Source: Tulasnella sp. 424
Taxonomy: Eukaryota; Basidiomycota; Agaricomycetes; Cantharellales; Tulasnellaceae
Direction of reading: 5' to 3'
DNA: 46,444 nucleotides
NCBI GenBank assembly: GCA_019633425.1
Contig: WSUB01000246.1
Span: 1 to 46,444 of the forward strand
In this document: piece by piece, positions 20,543 to 31,089 of the stretch
Layout of the letters: every line of letters starts with the position of its first letter
How positions within the stretch are numbered: position 1 is the first letter of the stretch
Translations under genes and position numbers: made by a program
The notes under the pieces: generated by a model
Told to the model about the DNA's origin: nothing
Seen by the model: only the letters and a program-made list of their open reading frames with translations
The model's database searches: none

Positions 20543-22184
20543 ATGACCAACCCGCTCGAATCATCCTTGCCGCTGGCGACCTCACGAGACGGACTCTCCA
20601 AGGCTGGCAGAGCCAGAGCCGTGGCTCTTCTCATCATCGTTCTCGGAGCATCGGTATCCATGACTCTAATCACCGACGTAAGTCGTCAGTTTTTTTTCGG
20701 CCTTGTGAGAGTCGAAGCTTAAAAATTAGTTGTTCCGCAGTACGTTGAAGGCGACCTGGGATACCAACAACCCTACTTCATCGTGTAAGATACACGATGC
20801 AATCTATTAAATACCTCTATGCTCCGGCTAATTTGAGCTTCTACCTGAAAGGTATGCCGGACACTCCTGGTGAGAGTCTATCCCATGGTCCTCGATCCGC
20901 GCACTTAGCATCTGTTCGATCTCACTCCTAGCCTATCCCTTTTACTCCCGCTTCACCTTGCGTACTTGTCGAGGACGGCAAACGTGCCTGTCTCATGTTA
21001 TATCGCGGAGCTGAAGCATACCTTGGCGCAGCAATTCCCCAATCCAGGATCGTTTGGAATCGATCACAGCTCTCTCACGCGAACGGCGTTTGCCTCAGCA
21101 ACAGGTAATACAACTGCAGCTTTGCTCTGGTATATTGGCATTGTGTTTGCACCGTGAGTTGATCGTGATCGACCGAGAGGTCTGACCAAGAAGAACTTCG
21201 GAATTCATCGCACGTTCGTTGTCGTGTGACATAGGATTTCAGGCGTCACTGTCTTAGCAAGTACCAACGCCTTTTGGACGTACATCATATCCGTACTGGC
21301 ATCGTCGTACTGTATTGGCTCCAGCGGACGAGGGGAGCACAAATGGGAGTTTCGCAAGTTACTGGCGGTGTCCATGGCTTCGGTGGGCGTGGCGGCGGTG
21401 GTCTACGGAGGGAGCAACCGGGCTGAAGAATCGACAAGCCCACCAAAAGCCAATGGAGGAACAATCCACACCGCAACCGCCAAACCTGTTCTTCTTGGAT
21501 ATGCGTTTGCTCTGGCCTCGGCACTGTTGTCGGCTACGTGGGCAGTCTGGTATGACCGATCCGTAGCATTACCGCAGGATGACGAACCCAGACCACCGAC
21601 TCCTCAATCGTCTGACGGCGTCGAGACGACCTATGGAGAGTACCAGCGACTTCGGACGGATGACGAACAAACTCGGCTTGCGGGAGACATCACGCCACCA
21701 TCGGTCCCATCCCAAAGCCTTCCCTTCGGGTTGCACGCAAACTTTTTCTCTTGGACAATCGGAATTATCACGTTTTTCTTTTTCTGGATTCCACTTTGCC
21801 TGATAAACGTCCTGAAACTGGGACCGCCCGTGGAACTACCTCCCAATCCAAAAGTTTGGGTGTACGTTGGTCTTATATCTGTGATGAGTTTGACTTACAA
21901 CGCAGGGTCTATGGTACGTGAAAGCACCTAGTTTGGCTATCTGCGTCCTGTTCTTGTGTAACTGATGAACGAACGCCTCTCTATCCTCCCGTTAGATCTT
22001 GTTGTATATTTGGGGACCTGTGCTCAATGCTGTAGCGGGCCTTCTTGAAATCGTCCTTGTTCTTGCGGGAGACGCTCTCTTTGGGAAAGGCATGCAAACT
22101 ATTACCGCTGGGACACTGTTGGGGAGCACCATGATCGTCGGAGCCTTCGGGCTGTTGGCGAGAGATGCAATGATGAGGCGGTAA
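20543..22184 (+). CDS. DMT-superfamily transporter T2 (SLC35F-like)
   Basis: Six exons: 20543-20677, 20741-20784, 20852-20869, 20932-21153, 21235-21913 and 21996-22184. They give 428 residues. The start is the ATG of MTNPLESS, conserved in T3 and T4. The ten expected helices include AVALLIIVLGASVSMTLI, TTAALLWYIGIVFAP, NAFWTYIISVLASS, ALASALLSATWAVWYD, GIITFFFFWIPLCLI and TITAGTLLGSTMIVGAFGLL. The polar loop between helices 6 and 7 carries PPTPQSSDG and the ITPPSVPSQS stretch. Compared with T3 and T4, exon 5 starts with ISGVTVLAS instead of ISDV..LWS. It is an intact polytopic carrier, probably in the vacuole, Golgi or plasma membrane. The substrate is not readable from sequence. Confidence 0.9.
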
Positions 22185-22445
22185 AGGGGGACTGTATAAT
22201 ATTGACTTGGACATAGATTAATATAGCAACATTTAGTTGGATTCTAGCCATTACGCTGGCTTGGATTGCAGCTTCGTATTTAAGAGGCTAGCGGTGTACG
22301 GTCGTTGTGGTAGCCCAAAAGGTGTGAGAATAACGCCACGGAACCCTTCAGGCCAAATCTGCAGGGCAGCACCCAACATCTTGCAGCATCGCTGAAACCG
22401 GGCTTTGGACAGATTAAGTTGACCCTTGTCCACATCTTTACAATC

Positions 22446-22630
22446 ATGACCGAACCGCTAATACCTAGCTCATCCCTCCAGAAAATCCGGAACCGTCATT
22501 TCATTCGACCTCCACAGAACAATCACATAGTCGCACCACCTCTGCTCCTTTCCAAAATGAAAGCAAAGAAGGTGGAACTAAAATGACGATATCGTTTATC
22601 GTCATCCTCCTCGCCAATGTTGCCGTTCCA
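22446..22630 (+). pseudogene. Relic 1 of T5 exon 1
   Basis: The ATG at 22446 opens a frame (MTEPLIPSSSLQKIRN..) that matches the start of T5 (MTKPLIPRSSLQKMQN). Small indels shift the frame, which ends in a stop at KKVELK. Homology to T5 stops at about 22628 and joins the array junction GAATATTCG. The rest of the T5 gene is missing. Confidence 0.75.
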
Positions 22631-22639
22631 GAATATTCG

Positions 22640-23240
22640 TATCTTCCGATAGTAAGTGAGTATCTCCCTCGCAGGTGAAGGCTTGGACGAGCGCCTCCGA
22701 TAGTATCGACGAGACCGAGAACTTTGTCGGACCAGCGCGTAAGGTTAATCACCCACAAACAGGAGTATCATATTCTACAATGTTCCATCTTTGGAGGACT
22801 CACCCCAGAGTTAGAGGAGGAACCTCATGTTCTTAAATTCAATCTAGAGAAGTGCTTTTATTCTCAGCCGTCCCTCAGCTCGAACAACAATGCGTCCTTA
22901 ATGTCTTCATCTCCCCAGGGCTGTAGAAAACCCTTCGTTCACTACGTCCATCTAGCTCTCTAAGAGTATACATTGAGCTAAAAATATCGCATTCCTGACC
23001 GAGGCACGTGAAACTAAATTCGGATCATGTGATGCTTCCGTAAGATATCACAGGAAAGCTAGTTATTTACCCATTCGTGATCCGGCTCAGCTTGCAGAGG
23101 CTTAAAATGAGCTGCTGGAGTTTCGGCGCTCAGCCGCATCTGCCTTGGAGACTATCTCAACGCGTCCTTGCTTTGCCAGTGGTTGCCCTTTCCGTCAAGG
23201 CACCATGATACATAGGCTAGGAAAGGTCCCTTGCGTAAGG
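22640..23240 (-). pseudogene. Decayed F-box/LRR-like relic, unit 2
   Basis: The minus strand keeps short open pieces: RWSDKVLGLVDTIGGARPSL at one end and VSRASVRNAIFLAQCILLE in the middle, matching unit 3. The frame is broken between them. Tentative family call as for unit 3. Confidence 0.3.
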
Positions 23241-23446
23241 CGGACACATTCAGCGATGGAAACCGTCGTCTTATCGATTACCATATATTGTAGAGCCATT
23301 AGACGCGGACTTTGTATGCGGTTATCCATTTGTTCATGACCGGTAGTTTGGTGAACCCTGCAAAGCGTTTCCATGGGAAGGATACCGTGTGAACAGCCAC
23401 CGCAGCAGTTTTCCGTGAAAACATCCCGTCCACCACTCAGTCCTTA

Positions 23447-23459
23447 GGGGAACTTCCCC
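23447..23459 (+). promoter_or_regulatory. Palindromic promoter element of T3
   Basis: GGGGAACTTCCCC, a 13-bp inverted repeat, lies about 100 bp upstream of the T3 start at 23558, equivalent to the sites of T2 and T4. Confidence 0.4.
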
Positions 23460-23557
23460 TATCTCGCCACTTTCCTATGGCTCGAAGTATTTGAAACCCA
23501 ACTCACCATCAACCTTCACTGCAGTCCACAGGTCACACCCGCTTCTAACATTTGACT

Positions 23558-25173
23558 ATGACCAACCCGCTCGAATCACCTTTGCCGCTAGCGACCTTAC
23601 GAGACGGACTCTCCAAGGCTGGCGGAGCTAGAGCCGTGACTCTTTTTATCATTGTTCTCGGAGCATCGGTATCCGTAACTCTAATTACAGACGTAAGTCG
23701 TCAATTTTTTTTTCGGCCTTGTAAGAGTTGAAGCTTAGTTGTTCCGCAGTATGTTGAAGGCGACCTCGGATACCAACAACCCTACTTCATCGTGTAAGAC
23801 CCACGATACAATTCATTAAATATCTCTATGTTCTGGCTAATTTAAGCTTCTACCTGAAAGGTATGCCGGACACTCCTGGTGAGAGTTTGTCCCATGGTCC
23901 TCGATCCGCTCACTTAGCATCTGTTCGATCTCAATCTTAGCCTGTCCTTTTTACTCCCGCTTCACCTTGCATACTTGTCGCGAACCGCAAACGTACCTGT
24001 CTCCCGCTACATCGCGGACTTGAAGCATACCTTGGCGCAGCAATTCCCCAATCCGGGATCGCTTGGAATCGATTACACCACTCTCACCCGAACGGTGTTT
24101 GCCTCAGCAATAGGTAATACAACTGCAGCTTTGCTATGGTATATTGCCGTTGTGTTTGCACCGTGAGTTGATCGTGATCGACCGAGAGGCCTGACCAAGA
24201 AGAACTTCGGAATTTATCGCACGTTCGTTGTCGTGGCACAGGATTTCAGACGTCACTGTCTTATGGAGTACCTACGCCTTTTGGACGTACATCATATCCG
24301 TACTGGCATCGTCGTACTGTATTGGTTCCAGCGGACGAGGGGAGCACAAATGGGAGTTTCACAAGCTACTGGTGGTGTCTATGGCTTCGGCGGGCGTTGC
24401 GGCGGTGGTCTACGGAGGGAGTAACGGGGCTGGACAATCTACAAGCCCGCCAAAAACCAATGGAGGAACAACCCACACCGCAACCGTCAAGCCCGTTCTT
24501 CTTGGATATGCGCTTGCTCTGGCCTCGGCGCTGTCGACGGCTTCGTGGGCCGTCTGGTATGACCGATCCATAGCATTACCCCAGGATGACGAATCTAGAC
24601 CACCGACGCCTCAATCGTCTGACGGCATCGAAGGGACCCATGGAGAGTACGAACAACTTCGGACGGATGACGAACAAACTTGGCTTGCGGGAGACCCATC
24701 CCAAAGCCTTCCCTTCGGGTTGCACGCAAACTTTTTCTCTTGGACAGTCGGAATTATCACGTTTTTCTTTTTCTGGATTCCACTTTTCCTAATAAACGTC
24801 CTGAAACTGGGACCGCCCGTGGAACTACCTCCCAATCCAAAAGTTTGGGTGTACGTTGGTCTTATATCTATGATGACCTTGACCTATCAAGCAGGGTCTC
24901 TGGTACGTGAAAGTACCTAGTTTGGTTATCTGAGTCCTGTCCCTGTGTAACTGATGAAAGAACGTCTTCCTATCCTCCCGTTAGATTTTGCTGTATATTT
25001 GGGGACCTGTGCTCAATGCTGTAGCCAATCTTCTTACCATCGTCCTTGTTCTTGCGGGAGACGCTCTTTTTGGGAAAGGCATGCAAACTATTACGGCTGG
25101 GACACTGTTGGGGAGCACCATGATCGTCGGAGCCTTTGGGCTGTTGGCGAGAGACGCAATGATGGGGCGGTAA
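23558..25173 (+). CDS. DMT-superfamily transporter T3 (SLC35F-like)
   Basis: Six exons: 23558-23692, 23750-23793, 23861-23878, 23941-24162, 24242-24902 and 24985-25173. They give 422 residues. The coding sequence is intact and very close to T2 and T4, with the same helices and exon phases. The only length change is an in-frame loss of 18 nt (six residues, the ITPPSV stretch) from the polar loop between helices 6 and 7. The intron before exon 5 ends CACAG instead of CATAG. As the loop is expected to be outside the membrane, the deletion should not disturb the fold. Substrate unknown. Confidence 0.9.
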
Positions 25174-25423
25174 AGGGGGACTGTATCCTATTGACTTGGA
25201 CATAGATTAATATAGCAACATTTAGTTGGGTCTTGGTCGTTGCGCTGGCTTGGATTGCAGCCTCGGATTTAAGAGGTTGGTGGTGTGCGTTCGTTGTGGT
25301 AGCCCAAAAGATGTGAGAATGACTCCACAGGTCCAGAACCTTTCGGGCCAAATCTGCAGGGCAGCATCGCTGAAACCGGGCTTTGGACAGATTAGGTTAA
25401 CCATTGTCCCCATCTTTACAACC

Positions 25424-25611
25424 ATGACCGAACCGTCAATACCTAGCTCATCCCTCCAAAAGATGCGGAACGATCATTCCATCCGACCTCCACAGAGCAG
25501 TCACATAGTCACGCCACAGCTTCTGCTCCTTCACAGAATGAAGGCAAAGAAGGTGGAACTAACATGACGATATCGTTTATCGTCATCCTCCTCGCCTGTG
25601 TCGCGGTTTTG
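25424..25611 (+). pseudogene. Relic 2 of T5 exon 1
   Basis: This is the same structure as relic 1. The frame from 25424 (MTEPSIPSSSLQKMRNDHS) matches T5 residues 1-16 and onward, then shifts and stops at KKVELT. Homology ends near 25606 at the array junction. It is preceded by the same transporter 3' flank that leads into the real T5. Confidence 0.75.
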
Positions 25612-26240
25612 GAATATTCGTATCTTCCGATGGTAGTGAGTATCTCCCTCGCAGGTGAAGGCTTGGACGTGCGCCTCCGATAGTATCGACGAGACCGAGA
25701 ACTTTGTCGGGCCAGCGCGTAAGGTTAATCGCCCACAAATAGGAGTATAATATTCTACCATGCGCCATCTCTGGAGGACTCGGACCCCAGCCTTGAGACG
25801 TCAACCGCAGGAACCTCATGTTCTTAAAACCAATTTAAAGAAGTACTTTTATCCTCCGCCGTGCCTCAGCTCGAACAACTATGCGTCCTTATCTCCCCAA
25901 AGTTGTGGGAAACTCTTCGGTCACTATGTCCATCTGGGGAGGAGGTTAAGCTCTCTAAGAGCGGACATTGGGCTAAAAGTATCATCCTGACCGAGGCACG
26001 TGAAACCAAATTCGGATCATGTGATGCTTTCGCGAGATATCGCCTCAGCCAAACAGGGAAACTATTTATTTGCCCATTCTTGATTCGGCTCAGCCCCAAA
26101 TGAGCTACTAGAGATTTGATTTTCAAGTGAACCCCATCTGCCTTGGAGACTATCTCAACGCGTCCATTGCTCTGGCTTCGCTTTCCGTCAAGGCCGCATG
26201 ACGTATAGGCTAGGAAAGGTCCCTTCCTTAAGGCGAACAC
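25583..26240 (-). pseudogene. F-box/LRR-like relic, unit 3 (best preserved copy)
   Basis: The minus frame is open for 124 codons (26240-25866) and contains NLVSRASVRMILLAQCPLLE. A second frame (25819-25583) contains RWPDKVLGLVDTIGGARPSL and LRGRYSL. A frameshift lies between them, and no F-box or start is evident. The leucine- and cysteine-rich pattern (AQCPLLESL) resembles the variable region of basidiomycete F-box proteins, and a similar block occurs on the plus strand at about 5640. I judge it a decayed gene that would have been divergent to the transporter. The family call is tentative. Confidence 0.35.
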
Positions 26241-26429
26241 ACTCCGCGGTCAGAACCATCGTCTTATCCATTCTATATAGTATAGAACCATTGGACATTG
26301 CCTTTGTATGTAGTTATCCAATTAGTGGCTGGTGGTTTGGTGACCCTGCAAGCGTTTCCAAGGGAGGATACCGTGTGAACAGACACCGCACCCGTCCGTG
26401 AAAACATCCCATCCACCACTCAGTCCTCA

Positions 26430-26442
26430 GGGGAACTTCCCC
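26430..26442 (+). promoter_or_regulatory. Palindromic promoter element of T4
   Basis: GGGGAACTTCCCC lies about 100 bp upstream of the T4 start at 26542, as in T2 and T3. Confidence 0.4.
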
Positions 26443-26541
26443 TATCCGGTCACTTTCCTATGGCTCGACGCATTTGAAACCCAACTCACCATCAAATTTC
26501 ACTGCAGTCCACAGATCACACACCGCTACTAACATTTGACT

Positions 26542-28182
26542 ATGACCAACCCGCTCGAATCATCCTCGCCCCTGGCGACCTCACGAGACGGACTCTCCAG
26601 TGCTGGCGGAGCCAAAGCCGTGGCTCTTTTCATCATCGTTCTCGGAGCCTCGGTATCCATGACTCTGATTACAGACGTAAGTCATCGTTTTTTATTTCGG
26701 CCCTGTGGGAGCTGAAGCTTAAAAGTCAATCGTTCCCAGTACGTTGAGGGCGACCTCGGATACCAACAACCCTACTTCATCGTGTAAGATACCCGATGCA
26801 ATTCATTAAATACCTCTATGCTCCGGCTAATTTAAGCTTCTACCTGAAGCTATGCCGCACACTCCTGGTGAGAGCAAGCATCATGGTACTCGATCCGCCA
26901 TCGCAACATCTGACCGATCTTACTCCTAGCATGTCCTTTTTAATCCCCCTTCACCTCGCATACTTGTCACAGACGACAAACGTACCTGTCTCCGGCTACA
27001 TCGCCGAGCTGAAGCATACCTTGGCGCAGCAATTCCCCAAACCAGGATCGCTTGGAATCGATTACAGCTCTCTCACGCGAACGGTGTTTGCCTCAGCAAC
27101 AGGCTATACAACTGCAGCTTTGCTCTGGTATATTGCCGTTGTGTTTGCACCGTGAGTTGATCGTGATCGGCCGAGAGGCCTGTCAAAGAAGAACTTCGAA
27201 ATTCATCGCACGTTCGTTCTCGTGTGACATAGGATCTCAGACGTCACTGCCTTATGGAGTACCAACGCCTTTTGGACGTACATCATATCCGTACTGGCAT
27301 CGTCGTACTGTATTGGTTCCAGCGGACGAGGGGAGCACAAATGGGAGCTTCGCAAGTTACTGGCCGTATCCATGGCTTCGGTGGGCGTGGCGGCCGTGGT
27401 CTACGGAGGGAATAACCGGGTTGAACAATCTACAAGCCCACCAAAAGTCAATGGAGAAACATTCCACACCGTAACTGCCAAACCCGTTCTTCTTGGATAT
27501 GCGCTTGCTCTGGCCTCGGCACTGTCGACGGCTTCGTGGGCAGTCTGGTATGACCGGTCCATAGCATTACCCCAGGATGACGAATCCAGACCACCGACGC
27601 CTCAATCGTCTGACGGCATCGAAGCGACCCATGGAGAGTACCAACGACTTCGGACGGACGACGAACGAACTCGGCTTGCGGGAGACATCACACCACCATC
27701 AGACCCATCCCAAAGCCTTCCCTTCGGGTTACACGCAAACTTTTTCTCTTGGACAATCGGACTCATTACGTGTTTCGTTTTCTGGATTCCACTTTGTCTG
27801 ATAAACGTCCTGAAACTGGGACCGCCCGTGGAGCTACCTCCCAATCCAAAAGTATGGGTATACCTTGGACTTATCTGTATGATGAGTTTGACTTACAATG
27901 CAGGGGCTCTGGTACGTGAAAGCAACTAGTTTGGATATCTGCGTTCTCTCCTTGTGTAGCTGATGAACTAACGTCTCCGTATCCTCCCGTTAGATCTTGC
28001 TATACCTTTGGGGACCTGTGCTCATTGCTGTGGCGGGCCTTCTTACCATCGTCCTTGTTCTTGCGGGAGACGCTCTTTTTGGGAAAGGCATGCAAACTAT
28101 TACCGCTGAGACGATGTTGGGGAGCACTATGATTGTCGGAGCGTTTGGGCTGTTGGCGAGAGATGCAATGATGAAGCGGTAA
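26542..28182 (+). CDS. DMT-superfamily transporter T4 (SLC35F-like)
   Basis: Six exons: 26542-26676, 26740-26783, 26850-26867, 26930-27151, 27233-27911 and 27994-28182. They give 428 residues. The coding sequence is intact and close to T2. The 18-nt microexon 3 has a changed acceptor: T2 and T3 read AAAG|GTATGCC, T4 reads GAAG|CTATGCC, yet the exon length and frame are kept (VYAAHS). The loop between helices 6 and 7 retains ITPPSDPSQS. The ten-helix layout and the WGPVLIAVAGLL and TITAETMLGSTM end match its neighbours. The 280-bp spacer that follows contains the T5 promoter. Confidence 0.9.
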
Positions 28183-28462
28183 CGGTGGACTGTGTATTAT
28201 TGATTTAGACATAGATTAATAGAGCAGCATTTAGCTGGGCCTTGGCCATTGCGCTGGCTTGCATTGCAGCGTCGGATTCAAGGAGGTTGGCGGCCGTGTT
28301 TTGTCATGTTAGCCCGAAAAGGTGTGAGAATGGCGCCACAGGTCCGGAACCTTTCGGACCAAAACGGCCACCCGGTGGGTAGCACGCGACCACCATATTG
28401 CAACATCGCTGTAGCCGAGCCATGGATAGATTAGGTTGACTCTCGTCTCCATCTTTACAACC

Positions 28463-30111
28463 ATGACCAAACCACTAATCCCCCGCTCATCCCTCCAGAA
28501 AATGCAGAACTATCATTCTCTCCGACCTTCACAGAATAGTCACCCCACAGCTTCTTCTCCTTCCCACAATGAAAGCAAAGAAGATCGAACTAAACCGACG
28601 ATATTGTTTGTCGTCATCCTCTTAGCCTATGTCGCTCAGTCCCAACTCACTCAAGTTAGATCCCGTGCAATTGACTGTGGTGCGCTCCGCGGCTAACCCA
28701 CTTTCCTCCCTCTCAATCTTACGCAGTACGTTCAATCTGACCTTGGATACCAACAACCTTATTTTATTTTGTAAGTGGTCTCGCTGTGCATGAATTTTCC
28801 CGGTTTGGTTTATCAGCTGATTCTGCTTCTCCCGTGACGCAGTTATGTTGCCCATTCGTTGTAAGCACATCCTATTTTCCGTCCATTCGTCCTTCCGCAA
28901 ACACTCAACCAAGCGACCCAGCTTCTCTCTCATATTTCCGCTCCATCTTCTGTACTTAACGAAAACGACGGGCATTCCGAGCTCTCGATACCTGGCCGGG
29001 TTGCGCTTGGCGGTCGCACAACTACTTACGAACTCTCCAACCGTCCCTTCCACCCTCGAATACGGCAAGCTCTGTCGACTAATACTCGGTTTAACTCTTG
29101 GAGTCACTTGCCCGGCAGTGCTGTGGTACATCAGTGTGGTTTTCGCACCGTAAGTAGAAATCCAGAGTAAGTTAGTACTCAGTTCATCTGCTCAGGCCAT
29201 TCCCTTCCCAGAATCTCGGATGTGACGGCCTTGTTCAATACCAATGCCTTTTGGGCGTACGTTTTGTCCATGATTATGGCAAGCTCAGGACGCAGTCGTA
29301 TACAGTGGGAGTGGAAAAAGTTGGTGGCCGTTACGACGGCTTGCGGTGGAGTCTTCGCCGTCGTCTACGGAGGTGCCCGTCGTAGTCATTCCGAGGCACG
29401 ATCAATCACCTCCACAGGCGCAGGCTCAGCAATCCTCGGAGACGTCCTCGCTCTAGCAGCGTCCATGTCGTACGCGCTGTATCAAGTCATGTACAAACGC
29501 TACGCCGTTCTTGACATGGACGGGGACGCACACCGACCTCTCTCGCCTCAGTCAGCCGATATCGCTGCGGCGTATCAACCCCTCCTCACTGAAGACCCTG
29601 AGGAAGGAACTTCCTCACCCCCTCCCGAACCCACGCAAGGTGACGACAGCCAGCCGCATTCGGTCGAACCACCATTCGGCTTTTACCCTAACTTCCTCAC
29701 CTCAATGATGGGAGTGACGACACTCTTCGTCCTTTGGATTCCCATTCCTCTCATGCATTGGCTGGGGGTGGGACGGCCCTTCGCCTTTCCAGCGGACTGG
29801 AAAACGTGGACTGGGGTCGGTCTGATAGCTTCGAGTGGGTTGGTGTTCAATTCGGGGTTCATGGTGAATGACATTACGCTTTACTCCTCGAGCTCACAAT
29901 CTAAACCGTCTCATTGTCTCCTTAGATCCTTCTCGGCGTCTGGGGACCAATAGTCGTCTCCGTTGGGAACCTTCTGACGATAGTCCTTGTCCTAGCAAGC
30001 AATGCCGTTTTCGGGGACGGAGTAGAAACGATTACAATCTGGAGCCTCCTCGGCTGCGGAATGATTGCCGGGGCTTTTAGCATTCTAGCGATGGACGTCT
30101 TACGGAACTAG
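28463..30111 (+). CDS. DMT-superfamily transporter T5 (diverged SLC35F-like paralogue)
   Basis: Six exons: 28463-28654, 28727-28770, 28843-28860, 28922-29149, 29212-29863 and 29926-30111. They give 439 residues. Exon order, phases, the 18-nt microexon and the helix pattern match T1-T4, so the gene is a true paralogue. The N-terminus differs: a longer polar leader (MTKPLIPRSSLQKMQN.., with NESKEDRTK) precedes helix 1. Conserved parts include YVQSDLGYQQPYF, WYISVVFAPISDVTALFNTN, FAVVYGGA, GDVLALAASMSYALYQVMYK, the PLSPQSAD loop and WGPIVVSVGNLLTIVLVLAS. SYALYQVMYK is close to the usual SLC35F consensus at this site. Substrate unknown. Partial copies of exon 1 lie after T2 and T3. Confidence 0.9.
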
Positions 30112-31089
30112 GGTGCGGTTCGAAGGTCAATTTACGTTTAATCATTATACACCTATCCCATGTGGCTATTATCTCCTCGAGCGGTGGCATTTGGCCCGTG
30201 TCCCTACGTGCGATGTCCCTACATTCAGCCACGCCGCGCACGTTGAGATCACTTCCTAAAAGGGTTCGCCCCGCCAACCGATACCTTAAAAGGGTCGATC
30301 ATCTCCAAAGATATTGTGAAGGCCCTCTATAATGTTCTGACGCCAACTCTGTTGAAACCACGTGAACCGCAATGGGATGTCTCACCAGCTTTGAAGTCGA
30401 GCAGAGTGGCGCTCAAGAGATATCGAGGACCCCTTCTAATCTAGTAAATACCGGCTATAATGCTTCCCTACGTCTGGTTTTGTCAGCACAGCGCTCTCGG
30501 CTCACAAGCGGTCTTCAGTCACCACACCTCGTTTCTTTGAGCAGAATAATCCTTTGAGAATAAACTTGACATCTTCTCGTTCAGATTACGTTAGCTATTC
30601 CTCGGCAATGAGAAACTAACTAAGCGGGACAAGGGAGCGGCGCGCCGGCCAATGCATTTTGCTCCTCGCTTACGGCAAATTTCCCGCTTAACACCTCACA
30701 CACACCGCCTAACTGGCGAATAAATCCTATGAGCGCTATCACTTTTTTCGAGTTACAAGAAGAAAGGGGAGGATGAAGTGACTCCTAGGAGGGCCGGAGT
30801 CGGAGGTCCGTCTCCTCCGGAGCAAAGAACGCACTGGCCCTCCAAATCCTTTCTTTCTCTTCCTGGGAATACCCACGGGTCGGTAGAGCTAAAATATTCC
30901 CTGAGACGCATCCATGAGAAACCTATGGAGTTATGCGCTCGGCTTTCGAATCACGTCGCATTGACGACGGCTCTAGAGAGAGAAGCTCCATTCATTTACG
31001 CGATGTGAATAGGTAAAGCGGTATGATAGAAGGACGCGTTTTGCAAGGGCCGAGCTGTGGGTACCAACCCCAGCGGGGACTCGCGGCCG
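30112..31089. other. Gap between T5 and the 1.3 kb repeats, no gene seen
   Basis: Only short open frames without motifs are present. The T5 terminator must lie at the start of this gap. Confidence 0.5.

Larger units (their letters stand above)
19603..22630 (+). repeat. 3.0 kb tandem unit 1 (holds T2)
   Basis: The unit begins at GAATATTCG (19603) and ends where the next GAATATTCG occurs (22631), a period of 3028 bp. In order it holds a decayed minus-strand gene, the conserved promoter with the GGGAACTTCCC palindrome, transporter T2, its 3' flank and a relic of T5 exon 1. Confidence 0.85.
22631..25611 (+). repeat. 3.0 kb tandem unit 2 (holds T3)
   Basis: The second unit, with a period of 2981 bp and the same order of parts as unit 1: decayed minus-strand gene, palindrome promoter, T3, 3' flank, T5 exon-1 relic. 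Confidence 0.85.
25612..28635 (+). repeat. 3.0 kb tandem unit 3 (holds T4, runs into intact T5)
   Basis: The third unit starts at GAATATTCG (25612). It runs through T4 and its 3' flank and reaches the homologous point inside exon 1 of the intact T5 at about 28635. This is the presumed ancestral arrangement from which the other units were copied. Confidence 0.8.
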
